A DNA stretch of 64,000 nucleotides from Sphingomonas quercus (GTDB lineage: Bacteria > Pseudomonadota > Alphaproteobacteria > Sphingomonadales > Sphingomonadaceae): NCBI RefSeq assembly GCF_018863195.1, contig NZ_JAHKRT010000006.1:62001-126000 (forward strand). The letters run 5' to 3'. The translations under genes and the position numbers were made by a program. The notes below the pieces were generated by a model. The model was not told where the DNA came from and made no database searches. It saw only the letters and a list, made by a program, of their open reading frames with translations. Positions 53,116-61,690 of this stretch are shown here, one piece after another (the stretch's first letter is position 1; the number at the start of each line of letters is the position of its first letter).

Positions 53116-53531
53116 TACACTTCCCTTTTCCCAGCTTTTCACCAAGATCTAGATATAGTCGATATTTTTCTATGCTTTTTCTTGGCGAGAGAGGCGCACC
53201 AACCTGTTATGCTCCGTCAGCGCGCTAGATCATCAAATGCGTTCCAACCCTGATTAAATTTTGCTTGGTGCATGCAGATTATTCTGTCTATGCCCGCGCA
53301 ATCGCACCGCCAGCCGCCAGCTCCTTGGTCTTTTTGAACCGCCGTGCCTTGGCCACTATGCATGATGTCGGCAGCGAGATGTTCCCAAAATCGGGCGATA
53401 AGACGCCAGCTTTTGGGCTAACCGCGCTAGCCATGCACAGTTTTGTGGCGTTAATGACCTAGTTCGTTCTCGGCAACGGCTTTTTGCCCGCGATTCGTAT
53501 GTCGATGAGGCTGCGGCATGCCGGCTGAGAA
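53116..53531. other. 416-bp intergenic region upstream of the receptor
   Basis: No gene supported. AT-rich for this genome. A single TGCATGCA at 53269-53276 matches the island's operator core, about 155 bases upstream of the receptor ATG. An inverted repeat CCCAAAA/TTTTGGG lies at 53384-53390 and 53411-53417. Short frames on both strands lack ribosome sites and one runs into the tRNA. Confidence 0.5.
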
Positions 53532-53608
53532 TGGCGACCCCGGCGTGATTCGAACACGCGACCATTCGCTTAGAAGGCGAATGCTCTATCCAACTGAGCT
53601 ACGGGGCC
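53532..53608 (-). tRNA. tRNA-Arg (anticodon TCT)
   Basis: Read leftward from 53608: acceptor GGCCCCG pairs with CGGGGTC (one G-T). The D arm is GCTCAGTTGGATAGAGC. The anticodon stem ATTCGC/GCGAAT has loop CTTCTAA, giving TCT. The T arm is GCGTG-TTCGAAT-CACGC. CCA is encoded at 53532-53534. It reads AGA codons, which are rare in this GC-rich genome. Confidence 0.96.
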
Positions 53609-53708
53609 CGCCGGCTCCTTTAACGGCGATTGCGCGGCGAAGGAACCGCGATAGGGTGTTTTTCGCGCGGGCAGCCTGGCTCGCGCGCCGAGCGGACGGG
53701 GTGAAGGG

Positions 53709-54449
53709 ATGGAAGCGGATCGTCCGGTCGCGGTCGAGGCCGATACGCTGCAGGGCCGGCAGCTGCGCTATTTCGATTTCGTGATGGTCGCGTTCGTCGT
53801 CATCCTGCTGCTGTCCAACGTGCTCGGCGCCGGCAAGCGCGCGGTGGTCGATCTGCCGCTGGTCGGGCCGTGGCCGTTCGGGGCGGGACTGCTGTTCTTC
53901 CCGGTCAGCTATGTCATCGGCGATGTGATGACCGAGGTCTATGGCTATGCCCGGGCGCGCCGCTGCATCTGGGTGGGCACGGCGGCGCTGCTGTTCATGG
54001 TGGTGATGTCGTGGGTCGTGGTGGCGCTGCCGCCCGATGCCGGCTGGAGCGGGCAGGCCGCCTATGAGGCGGTATTCGGGCAGGTGCCCCGCATCGTGCT
54101 CGCCAGCATCTGTGCCTTCTGGGCGGGCGAGTTCGCCAACTCCTTCGTGCTCGCCCGGATGAAGCTGTGGACAAAGGGCCGCCTGCTGTGGACGCGCACG
54201 ATCGGCAGCACCATCGTCGGCGAAGGGGTCGACAGCCTGATCTTCTATCCGATGGCCTTTTACGGCGCGCCGGATTGGCCGGTGCGTTCGATGCTGGCGG
54301 TGATGGTGAGCCAGTTCGTGCTGAAAGTGTCGTGGGAGGTGGTGCTGACACCCGCCACTTACGCCGCCGTCGGCTTCCTCAAGCGGCGGGAAGGCGTGGA
54401 CGTCTATGACGCCCACACCGATTTCTCGCCGTTCCGGGTGAAAGCGTAA
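53709..54449 (+). CDS. Queuosine precursor transporter (VUT family, YhhQ-like)
   Basis: 246 residues with about six membrane helices. RYFDFVMVAFVVILLLSNVLGAGK, PVSYVIGDVMTEVYGYARARR and ICAFWAGEFANSFVLARMK followed by the GSTIVGEGVDSLIFYPMAFYG segment are the VUT/YhhQ signature. It imports preQ0/preQ1-type precursors for tRNA queuosine modification across the inner membrane. It lies rightward after the tRNA gene and convergent with purQ; no que genes are adjacent. Confidence 0.9.
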   Translation: MEADRPVAVEADTLQGRQLRYFDFVMVAFVVILLLSNVLGAGKRAVVDLPLVGPWPFGAGLLFFPVSYVIGDVMTEVYGYARARRCIWVGTAALLFMVVMSWVVVALPPDAGWSGQAAYEAVFGQVPRIVLASICAFWAGEFANSFVLARMKLWTKGRLLWTRTIGSTIVGEGVDSLIFYPMAFYGAPDWPVRSMLAVMVSQFVLKVSWEVVLTPATYAAVGFLKRREGVDVYDAHTDFSPFRVKA

Positions 54450-54479
54450 GCCCCCGAGCCGGTCGCGCGGGGGGCTGGA

Positions 54480-55148
54480 TCAGGCGGCGACCCGCTCGAG
54501 CAGCGCTTCGAACATGCGGCGGCCGTCGGTGCCGCCATGGGCGGCTTCGATGCGGCGTTCCGGATGGGGCATCATGCCCAGCACATTGCCTGCCTCATTG
54601 ACGATGCCGGCAATGGCGCGGGCCGAGCCGTTGATCGGGGCGGCATAGCGCAGCGCCACGCGGCCCTCGCCCTCCAGCCGGTCGAGCGTGTCCTCATCGG
54701 CGGCGTAGTTGCCGTCATGATGGGCGACCGGCAGCAGGATCGACTCGCCCTGGTCGTAGCGGCTGGTGAACAGGGTCTGCGCATTGTCGATGGTCAGCGG
54801 CACGTCGCGGCACACGAAGTTCAGCCCGGCATTACGCATCAGTGCGCCCGGCAGCAGCCCGGCCTCGGTGAGGATCTGGAAGCCATTGCACACGCCGAGC
54901 ACCGGCACGCCGCGATCCGCCGCCTCGATCACCGCGCGCATCACCGGCGAGCGCGCCGCCATCGCGCCGGAGCGCAGATAATCGCCATAGGAGAAGCCGC
55001 CCGGCACCGCGATCAGGTCGAGCCCGTCCGGCAGCGTGGAGTCGCCGTGCCAGACCATGGCGGGCCTGGTACCGCCGACCTGCTCGATCGCCACGGCAAG
55101 ATCGCGGTCGCAGTTGGAACCGGGGAAGACGAGGACGGCGGCCTTCAT
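54480..55148 (-). CDS. purQ: FGAM synthase glutaminase subunit
   Basis: 222 residues of class I glutamine amidotransferase. It begins [16 protein letters not shown], has nucleophile Cys87 in [11 protein letters not shown], and the His/Glu pair in [10 protein letters not shown] near the C-terminus. With PurS and the large PurL it makes FGAM in purine synthesis. It follows purS by 12 bases in the purC-purS-purQ operon. purL is not in the window. Confidence 0.97.
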   Translation of the reverse strand: MKAAVLVFPGSNCDRDLAVAIEQVGGTRPAMVWHGDSTLPDGLDLIAVPGGFSYGDYLRSGAMAARSPVMRAVIEAADRGVPVLGVCNGFQILTEAGLLPGALMRNAGLNFVCRDVPLTIDNAQTLFTSRYDQGESILLPVAHHDGNYAADEDTLDRLEGEGRVALRYAAPINGSARAIAGIVNEAGNVLGMMPHPERRIEAAHGGTDGRRMFEALLERVAA

Positions 55149-55160
55149 GCCCGCGCTCCC

Positions 55161-55391
55161 TTACAGCTTCTCGATGCGGTAATTCTCGATCACCGTATTG
55201 GCCAGCAGCCGCCGGCACATGGCGTCGAGGTCCGCATCGCTGGTGTCGTCGGCCAGGTCCAGCTCGATGAGCTTGCCGGCGCGCACGTCGTTGACGCCGC
55301 CGAAGCCGAGTCCCTCCAGCGCATGATGGATCGCCTTGCCCTGCGGATCGAGCACGCCGGGCTTCAGGGTGACATGGATGCGGGTCTTCAT
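55161..55391 (-). CDS. purS: FGAM synthase subunit PurS
   Basis: 76 residues: KTRIHVTLKPGVLDPQGKAIHHALEGLGFGGVNDVRAGKLIELDL is the complete PurS family pattern. It bridges PurQ and small-type PurL for ammonia transfer. ATG 55391 gives the conserved N-terminus. The presence of separate PurS and PurQ implies the split form of FGAM synthase. Confidence 0.96.
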   Translation of the reverse strand: MKTRIHVTLKPGVLDPQGKAIHHALEGLGFGGVNDVRAGKLIELDLADDTSDADLDAMCRRLLANTVIENYRIEKL

Positions 55392-55452
55392 GGCCGCTCC
55401 TATGGCGCGGGCGGGCGGGCGGGGCAAGCCCGTCCCCACCCCGCCCCGCCGC

Positions 55453-56232
55453 TTACTTGCCGCGCTTCTTGCGGTGGGTTTCCATGTCGAGCACGGCGTT
55501 CTCCGCGCCTTCGGGCAGCAGGCCGAGCCGGCGGGCGATCTCCTGATACGCCTCGACCTCGCCGCCGAGATCCTGGCGGAAACGATCCTTGTCCAGCTTC
55601 TCGCCGGTGGTCATGTCCCACAGGCGGCAGCCGTCGGGGCTGATCTCGTCGGCGAGGATGATGCGGCTATAGTCATTGTCCCAGATGCGGCCGAACTCGA
55701 GCTTGAAGTCGACCAGACGGATGCCGATCCCTGCGAACAGGCCGGTGAGGAAGTCGTTCACCCGGATCGCCATGTCGGCGATGTCGTGCATCTCCTCCTG
55801 GCTCGCCCAGCCGAAGCAGGCGATATGCTCGTCGGCGACCATCGGATCGCCGAGCGCATCGTCCTTGTAATAATATTCGATGATCGTGCGGGGCAGCTGC
55901 GTGCCCTCCTCGATGCCGAGCCGCTTGGTCAGGCTGCCGGCCGCGACGTTGCGCACCACCACCTCGATCGGCACGATCTCGACCTGGCGGATGAGCTGCT
56001 CGCGCATGTTCAGGCGGCGGATGAAGTGAGTCGGCACGCCGATCGCCCCGAGCAGCGTGAAGACATGCTCGGAGATACGATTATTGAGCACGCCCTTGCC
56101 GTTGATCGTGCCCTTTTTCTGGGCATTGAAGGCGGTCGCGTCGTCCTTGAAATACTGGATCAGCGTGCCCGGCTCGGGGCCCTCGTAGAGGATCTTTGCC
56201 TTGCCTTCGTAGATCTGGCGGCGGCGGGCCAT
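55453..56232 (-). CDS. purC: SAICAR synthase
   Basis: 259 residues. [38 protein letters not shown] is the PurC N-terminus, with the signature [10 protein letters not shown] and [15 protein letters not shown]. It joins CAIR with aspartate using ATP. It is first gene of the purC-purS-purQ operon. Confidence 0.97.
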   Translation of the reverse strand: MARRRQIYEGKAKILYEGPEPGTLIQYFKDDATAFNAQKKGTINGKGVLNNRISEHVFTLLGAIGVPTHFIRRLNMREQLIRQVEIVPIEVVVRNVAAGSLTKRLGIEEGTQLPRTIIEYYYKDDALGDPMVADEHIACFGWASQEEMHDIADMAIRVNDFLTGLFAGIGIRLVDFKLEFGRIWDNDYSRIILADEISPDGCRLWDMTTGEKLDKDRFRQDLGGEVEAYQEIARRLGLLPEGAENAVLDMETHRKKRGK

Positions 56233-56427
56233 GACGGCGGCTCCTGCATGCGTTCAAAAAGCGTTTCGCCCCGGACGCGGCGTTCCCAAAAACGCGCGGG
56301 CGGGGCGGACAAAATCCCGATAGCCGAAAGCAGGGCGGCGCGCAATTGAGCGCGGGGCCGGCGGGAGCCGGCGCCCCACCCCGGGCGTTATGGGGGCTCG
56401 TCCCCCCCAGAAGCAGGAGCCACGGCG

Positions 56428-56664
56428 ATGTTCGAGAAAGACCAGATTCGGGAGCATATGGAGGTGATCGGCGCCGACGGCACGCACCTCGGCACGGTCG
56501 ATCATGTCGATGGCGACCGCATCAAGCTGACCCGGCAGGATTCGGGTGACGGCCGGCATCACTATATCTCGACCGGGCTCGTCGCCGAGATCGAGGGCGA
56601 CACCGTGCGCCTGTCCGCGACGGGCGCCAACGCCGTGCTCCTCGAGGAAGAGGAAGAAGGATAA
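56428..56664 (+). CDS. DUF2171 domain protein
   Basis: 78 residues, acidic, with the PRC-barrel-like DUF2171 pattern IREHMEVIGADGTHLGTVDHVDGDRIKLTRQDSGDGRHHYISTGLVAEIEG and an acidic LLEEEEEG tail. Its function is unknown; such small proteins are frequent in alphaproteobacteria and Deinococcus-like genomes. AGGAG lies upstream of the ATG. It is convergent with the serine palmitoyltransferase gene, separated by a hairpin. Confidence 0.85.
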   Translation: MFEKDQIREHMEVIGADGTHLGTVDHVDGDRIKLTRQDSGDGRHHYISTGLVAEIEGDTVRLSATGANAVLLEEEEEG

Positions 56665-56673
56665 GCGAGGCGC

Positions 56674-56695
56674 GGGCGCGGCGGGAGCCGCGCCC
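56674..56695. terminator. Hairpin between convergent genes
   Basis: A perfect 9-bp stem (GGGCGCGGC 56674-56682 with GCCGCGCCC 56687-56695) has the tetraloop GGGA. It fills the 34-base gap between the DUF2171 gene and spt. There is no T-tract. Confidence 0.5.
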
Positions 56696-56698
56696 GGC

Positions 56699-57970
56699 TC
56701 AGCCGATGCAGCCGGTGGCGCGGCCCGCGGTCTCGAACATGGTGAGGATCTCCCCGACCTGTTCGTCGCTGTGCGCCGCGCACAATGAGCAGCGCAGCAG
56801 AAACATGCCGGCCGGCGTCGCCGGCGGACGTGCCATGTTGACGTAAAGCCCCTGCTCCAGCAGCCCCTGCCACATCGCCACCGCCGTCTCCATGTCCGGC
56901 AGGATGATGGCGATGATCGCCGACTGGGCGGTCTGCGTGCCGAGCGTGAAACCCAGCTCCTTGAGGCCGGCATGCAGGCGGCGGCTGTTCTTCCAGAGAT
57001 GGGCGCGCTTGTCGCCGGCATGCATCAGCTTGCGGATCGAGGTGGCGGCGGTCGCCACCACCGAAGGCGGCAGCGAGGCGGTGAACACATAGGGCCGGCA
57101 GACGAGACGCAGCACCTCGAACTTCGGATGGTTCGACACGCAGAAGCCGCCGACCGTGCCGACCGACTTGGAGAAGGTGCCGACGACGAAATCGACGTCG
57201 TCGGCGACTCCGGCTTCCTCGAACACGCCGCGGCCATGCTCGCCGAAAAAGCCCATGCCATGCGCCTCATCGACGAGGATCATCGCGCCATGCTTCCTGG
57301 CGACGGCGACCATTTCCTTGAGAGGAGCGATGTCGCCGAGCATCGAATAGACGCCCTCGAGGATGACGAGCTTGCCGGCCTCGGCAGGCAGCCGGCCGAG
57401 CCGCTTGTCGAGATCCTCGACCGAATTGTGGCGGAAACGCACGATCTCGGCATCGCCCAGCCAGCAGCCGTCATAGATGGAGGCGTGGCTGTCGGCGTCG
57501 AGGATGATGTAGTCGCCCTTGCCGGCAAGGGTCGAGATCATCCCCAGATTGGCCTGGTAGCCGGTGGAGAAGACCATGGCATGCTCGGTGCCGTAAAAGT
57601 CCTTCAGCGCCTCCTCGACTTCCTTGTGGCCCTGATAGGTGCCGTTGAGGACGCGGCTGCCGGTGGTGCCCGAGCCGAACTCGTCGAGCGCCTGCTTGCC
57701 GGCGGCGATGACGTCCGGATCGAACGTCATGCCCATGTAATTGTAGGTGCCGAGAAGGATGGTGCGCTTGCCGCGGATCACCGCCTCGGTCGGCGACAGC
57801 ACCTGATCCATGACGATCGCGAACGGATCGCGCACGCCGGTGTCGAGCAGCGCCTCGCGCTCGGCGATCAGCGCATCGAACTTGGACAGCAGATCCTTGC
57901 GGCCGCTATTGTGGCCGAGGCGGACGTCTTCGGACGTGGCGCCGTCCTGCTTCATCGGGGCGTCGCTCAT
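56699..57970 (-). CDS. spt: Serine palmitoyltransferase
   Basis: 423 residues, close to the 420 of the soluble Sphingomonas enzyme. Alpha-oxoamine synthase fold with PLP-lysine Lys268 in GTFSKSVGTVGG, His162 stacking on the cofactor in DADSHASIYDG, and Asp234/His237 in LVDEAHGMG. GSGTTGSRVLNGTYQGH is also typical. It condenses serine with an acyl thioester to 3-ketosphinganine, the first step of sphingolipid synthesis. It overlaps the ACP gene by ATGA. A related AONS (KBL, BioF) is less likely, given the ACP partner and length. Confidence 0.94.
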   Translation of the reverse strand: MSDAPMKQDGATSEDVRLGHNSGRKDLLSKFDALIAEREALLDTGVRDPFAIVMDQVLSPTEAVIRGKRTILLGTYNYMGMTFDPDVIAAGKQALDEFGSGTTGSRVLNGTYQGHKEVEEALKDFYGTEHAMVFSTGYQANLGMISTLAGKGDYIILDADSHASIYDGCWLGDAEIVRFRHNSVEDLDKRLGRLPAEAGKLVILEGVYSMLGDIAPLKEMVAVARKHGAMILVDEAHGMGFFGEHGRGVFEEAGVADDVDFVVGTFSKSVGTVGGFCVSNHPKFEVLRLVCRPYVFTASLPPSVVATAATSIRKLMHAGDKRAHLWKNSRRLHAGLKELGFTLGTQTAQSAIIAIILPDMETAVAMWQGLLEQGLYVNMARPPATPAGMFLLRCSLCAAHSDEQVGEILTMFETAGRATGCIG

Positions 57971-58209
57971 TTCGCAAGCTTGCCCACGGCGTCGACGAGC
58001 TGGCCGACCGTCTCGATCTCGGCCTGCATGTTCATGGTGATGAGGATGTCGAACTCATCCTCGATCGCCGCCACGAAATCCATCACGGTCAGGCTGTCCC
58101 ATTCGAGATCGCCGGCGAAGGTGGTGGAGTCGGAAAGTGCCGCACCCTTCTTGTTGAAGGGCTCGATCAGTTCCGCCACCCGGGCGAAGATTGCGTCGCG
58201 ATTGCTCAT
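57967..58209 (-). CDS. Dedicated acyl carrier protein for sphingolipid synthesis
   Basis: 80 residues, four-helix ACP fold, with the phosphopantetheine serine Ser39 in LEWDSLTVMDF. It is not the fatty-acid AcpP, which carries a DSLDTVE-type motif. Overlap with spt implies it presents the acyl chain to serine palmitoyltransferase, as AcpR does in Caulobacter (established for that system; inferred here). Confidence 0.93.
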   Translation of the reverse strand: MSNRDAIFARVAELIEPFNKKGAALSDSTTFAGDLEWDSLTVMDFVAAIEDEFDILITMNMQAEIETVGQLVDAVGKLAK

Positions 58210-58379
58210 GGGGCCATGTCCCTAGTGGATTGGCGGCGGCTCTGCCAAGCGATTGCGGCGCAAGCTTGGCAAGGAGTGGGCGGGAAGCGGCTTCGCCAAT
58301 CTCCACAGGCCGTGAGGCGGAACGGGTTTCAGGGTCCCGTCCTGCCCTGAGCTTGCCCAGGCGTCCGGCATGACGGCGG

Positions 58380-59288
58380 TTAAAGCCAGCCGGCCGCCTG
58401 GTACCAGTCGGCGGTGGCGCGCAGGCCGACCGGGGTCGGCGTGGCCGGGTGCCAGACGGACATTGGCGGGTGATGATCCGCGCGCGCCACCCAGTCGGGG
58501 TGACAGAAATAGCGGACGCGATCGGCGGTCAGCTTGGCGCCGTCGCGACGCAGCAGCCGGTCGATCCGGGCGCCGGCCTTGAGCAGCCCCGATGAAAGGC
58601 TGAGCGCGCGCACCCGCCGGCCAAACGCGGCGCCCAGCGCCTGGGCGAACTCCCGGTGGCTCCACCCGCCCGGCTGGCCGTCATCGGGCTCATAGGTCTC
58701 GCCGATCGTGCGCGGCGCGTCGATCAGGGCGAGAAGCAGGCGGCAGAGATCGCCGGCAGCGATCACCGACAGCCGCCCGCCCGGCGGCAGCGGCACCAAC
58801 CCGCGCCGTGCCATGCGGAACAGCTCCAGCATCTCGCGATCACCGGGTCCGTAAACGGCGGGCGGGCGGACGATTGTCCAGTCCAGCCCGGAGGCAGCGA
58901 CGACCCGCTCCGACCGGCGCTTGGAGCGGCCATAGTCGGACAAGTCCGGCTCGCGCGCGGCAAGCGAGGAGACGTGGATGAAGCGGCGGACCTGCTCGGC
59001 CCGCGCGGCGCGGATCATCGCCATCGTGCCGCGGACATTGCCGGCCTCGAAGCCGGCGCGATCCGTCGCGTTGATCGTGCCGGCGACGTGGATCACCGCA
59101 TCGGCGCCGCGGCAGAGGCGTGCCAGCGCATCCGGATCGTCGAGCGAGCCCGGTATCCAGACGACGCCATCGCGCGGCACCTGCGGCCGGCGGGTCAAGG
59201 CGCGCACGGCGAAGCCCTTGCCGACCGCCAGCGGAATGAGGTTGCCGCCGACGAAGCCGGTACCGCCGGTGAGCGCGAGCGTCCTCAC
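58380..59288 (-). CDS. NAD(P)-dependent epimerase/dehydratase-type SDR, candidate ceramide reductase
   Basis: 302 residues of extended SDR fold. The nucleotide motif GGTGFVGG is at 8-15, with a Ser at 107-108 in VSSLAA and Tyr119/Lys123 in DYGRSK forming the active site. It resembles the NDUFA9-like/atypical SDR group. In Caulobacter an SDR of this class (CerR) near spt reduces the 3-keto group during bacterial ceramide synthesis. Here it lies 170 bases beyond the acp-spt operon, so that role is a reasonable inference. The GTG start at 59288 overlaps the proB stop (GTGA), so it is transcribed with obgE/proB. Confidence 0.82.
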   Translation of the reverse strand: MRTLALTGGTGFVGGNLIPLAVGKGFAVRALTRRPQVPRDGVVWIPGSLDDPDALARLCRGADAVIHVAGTINATDRAGFEAGNVRGTMAMIRAARAEQVRRFIHVSSLAAREPDLSDYGRSKRRSERVVAASGLDWTIVRPPAVYGPGDREMLELFRMARRGLVPLPPGGRLSVIAAGDLCRLLLALIDAPRTIGETYEPDDGQPGGWSHREFAQALGAAFGRRVRALSLSSGLLKAGARIDRLLRRDGAKLTADRVRYFCHPDWVARADHHPPMSVWHPATPTPVGLRATADWYQAAGWL

Positions 59289-60433
59289 AGCAGCACGAGG
59301 TGGTCGCGATGGACGAGGCAGGCGCGCGGCGGCTGCCCCAGCACGTCGGCCAGCGCCGCGGTGCGCAGGCCGATGATCCGGGTGGCATCGTCCGCGTCAT
59401 ATTCGGCGAGGCCGCGCGCGACGAGCGCCCCGTCCGGCCCGGCAATGTCGATCACGTCGCCGCGCAGGAACCGGCCCTCGACGGCGGTAGCGCCGGCCGG
59501 CAGCAGGCTCTTGCCCTGGCCGAGCGCGGCGACAGCGCCGGCGTCGACGGCGATCCGCCCGCGCGCGGTGAGGCGGCCGGCGAGCCACGCCTTGCGCGCC
59601 CGCGCCGGACCGGCGGCGCGGAACACCGTGCCGTGGCCCGACTCGATGAAGCGCGCCAGCGGATGCGGCACGCGGCCCGAGGCGATGGCGAGGTGGGCGC
59701 CGGCCGACAGCGCGATGCGCGCCGCCTCCAGCTTCGACACCATGCCCCCCGATCCCATGCCCGACGCCGAGCCGCTGTCGGCCATGGCGCGAATGCGCGC
59801 GTCGAGCCGCGTCACTTCCGGGATCAGCGTAGCGTTGGGGTCGGTGCCCGGATTGGCGGTGTAGAGCCCGTCGACGTCGGAAAGCAGCAGCACCCCCTGC
59901 GCCCCCGCGGCCTGGCCGATGCGCGCGGCGAGGCGATCATTGTCGCCGAAGCGGATCTCGGCGGTGGCGACCGAATCATTCTCGTTGACCACCGGCACCA
60001 CGCCCAGCGCCAGCAGCCGGTCCAGGGTCGCCGCGGCGTTCAGATAGCGGCGCCGGTCCTCGAGATCATCGAGCGTCACCAGCATCTGCGCGGCGGTGAG
60101 ACCATGGCCGTGGAGCAGCTCCGCCCAGCAGCCGCTGAGGGCGATCTGGCCGGTCGCGGCGGCGGCCTGCGCATCCTCCAGGCTGGCGCGCCCGCCCGCC
60201 GGCAGCTTCAGCCGCCGCGCGCCCAGCGCGATGGCGCCGGAGGAGACGATGACGATGCGCTGGCCGGCCGCGATCGCGTCGGCGATGTCGGCGACGAGGC
60301 TGGCCAGCCATTCGCGGCGCACGTCGCCCGCCGGATCGACGAGCAGCGCGGAGCCGACCTTGACGACGAGGCGCGGGCAGGCGCCGGGGGAGAAGGGATG
60401 GGTCACGGAGGCTGTAATCGGTCCTGTTCCCAC
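59285..60433 (-). CDS. proB: Glutamate 5-kinase
   Basis: 382 residues. The amino-acid kinase domain has RLVVKVGSALLVD, VIVSSGAIALGARRL, PVVNENDSVATAEIRFGDNDRLAARI and GMGSGGMVSKLEAA. A C-terminal PUA domain (about 285-382) has GRFLRGDVIDIAGPDGALVARGLAEYDADD. It phosphorylates glutamate in proline synthesis. The start is GTG 60433, with GGAGG five bases upstream that overlaps the end of a REP-like repeat. Following obgE is common in alphaproteobacteria. Confidence 0.95.
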   Translation of the reverse strand: MGTGPITASVTHPFSPGACPRLVVKVGSALLVDPAGDVRREWLASLVADIADAIAAGQRIVIVSSGAIALGARRLKLPAGGRASLEDAQAAAATGQIALSGCWAELLHGHGLTAAQMLVTLDDLEDRRRYLNAAATLDRLLALGVVPVVNENDSVATAEIRFGDNDRLAARIGQAAGAQGVLLLSDVDGLYTANPGTDPNATLIPEVTRLDARIRAMADSGSASGMGSGGMVSKLEAARIALSAGAHLAIASGRVPHPLARFIESGHGTVFRAAGPARARKAWLAGRLTARGRIAVDAGAVAALGQGKSLLPAGATAVEGRFLRGDVIDIAGPDGALVARGLAEYDADDATRIIGLRTAALADVLGQPPRACLVHRDHLVLL

Positions 60434-60440
60434 TGCTCCT

Positions 60441-60494
60441 CCGTTCGCCCTGAGAAATTTCGGGCCAGCCGAAATGCCTGTCCGGGGCGAACGG
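60441..60494. repeat. REP-like nested palindrome in the obgE-proB gap
   Basis: The outer arms CCGTTCGCCC (60441-60450) and GGGCGAACGG (60485-60494) are perfect inverted repeats. An inner ATTTCGG (60457-60463) pairs with CCGAAAT (60469-60475). The element occupies half of the 99-base gap and ends at the proB ribosome site, so it could modulate proB expression. Confidence 0.68.
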
Positions 60495-60532
60495 GTGATG
60501 CGATCTGTAAGAGGCGGGCTCTTAAAACAGGA

Positions 60533-61576
60533 TCAGAGCGGGGACCATTCCCCTTCGCCGCTCTCGTGCGTCGCTTCGACGTTGGTCGCCGCCGGGCCGA
60601 TGGCGGCGAGCAGCGCGTCGAGCACCGCGTCGAGCCCCTCGCCGGTTGCGCCGGATAGCGGCAGCACTGTCGCCCCCGATGCCTTTTCCAGCTTCCTGGT
60701 CAGGCTTTTCAGCGTCTTGGCGTCGATCGCGTCGACCTTGTTCAGCGCCAGTATCTCGGTCTTCTCGGTAAGGCCCGCGCCATAGGCGTCGAGCTCCTCG
60801 CGGACGATCTGATAGGCATCGAGCGGATCGTCGCCCGTCGCGTCGACGAGGTGCAGCAGCACGCGGCAACGCTCGATATGGCCGAGGAAGCGGTCGCCGA
60901 TGCCGGCGCCGTCCGCCGCGCCTTCGATCAGGCCGGGGATATCGGCGACGACGAACTCACGCTGGTGATGGGTGACGACGCCGAGCTGGGGGCGCGTGGT
61001 GGTGAAGGGATAGTCGCCGACCTTGGCCTTGGCGTTGGAGACGGCGTTGATGAAGGTCGACTTGCCGGCATTGGGCAGACCGACCAGCCCGGCATCGGCG
61101 AGCAGCTTCAGGCGCAGCCACACCCACGCCTCATCGCCCGGCCAGCCCTGTCCGTGCTGGCGCGGCGCGCGGTTGGTCGAGGTCTTGTAGCTGAGGTTGC
61201 CGCGGCCGCCGTCACCGCCGCGCAGGAAGACGATGCGCTGGCCGGGGACGGTGAAGTCCGCCAGCACATGCTCCTTGTCCTCGGAAAGGATCTGGGTGCC
61301 GACCGGCACTTTGATGACGAGGTCGTTGCCGCCGGCCCCGGTCATGTTGCTGCCGGCGCCGCCCTTGCCGCGCGGCGCCTTGAAATGCTGGGTATAGCGG
61401 AAGTCGATCAGCGTGTTGAGGCCGGGCACGGCCTCGAACACGATGTCGCCGCCCTTGCCGCCATTGCCGCCGTCGGGACCGCCATATTCGATGAACTTCT
61501 CACGCCGGAAGGAGACGGCCCCGGGGCCGCCCGCGCCCGAGCGGACGAAGATTTTTGCCTGATCAAGAAAATGCAT
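60533..61576 (-). CDS. obgE: Obg/CgtA GTPase
   Basis: 347 residues. The Gly-rich OBG domain (1-158) has [24 protein letters not shown] and [13 protein letters not shown]. The GTPase domain has GLPNAGKS (P loop), [20 protein letters not shown] (G3 with switch) and LNKVD (G4). It acts in 50S ribosome maturation and cell-cycle or stress control. It is encoded in the rplU-rpmA-obgE-proB neighbourhood typical of proteobacteria. Confidence 0.97.
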   Translation of the reverse strand: MHFLDQAKIFVRSGAGGPGAVSFRREKFIEYGGPDGGNGGKGGDIVFEAVPGLNTLIDFRYTQHFKAPRGKGGAGSNMTGAGGNDLVIKVPVGTQILSEDKEHVLADFTVPGQRIVFLRGGDGGRGNLSYKTSTNRAPRQHGQGWPGDEAWVWLRLKLLADAGLVGLPNAGKSTFINAVSNAKAKVGDYPFTTTRPQLGVVTHHQREFVVADIPGLIEGAADGAGIGDRFLGHIERCRVLLHLVDATGDDPLDAYQIVREELDAYGAGLTEKTEILALNKVDAIDAKTLKSLTRKLEKASGATVLPLSGATGEGLDAVLDALLAAIGPAATNVEATHESGEGEWSPL

Positions 61577-61690
61577 GGGCGCTGGCCCTTAGCGGAAACG
61601 CGGCGATCCGTCGAGGCGGCGCTGAAAAGACATGGCCCCGCCGGCGACGATGCGCCGGCGGGGCCGTTTCCCTCCCCGGCGGGGAGAAGC

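Noticed and set aside
53356-53565. Minus-strand 69-codon frame
   Set aside because: Runs through the 3' part of the tRNA-Arg gene and has no ribosome site.
58320-58379. Possible third REP-like element between acp and the SDR gene
   Set aside because: TTTCAGGG and CCCTGAG halves are present but the arms are short and imperfect, so I did not call it.
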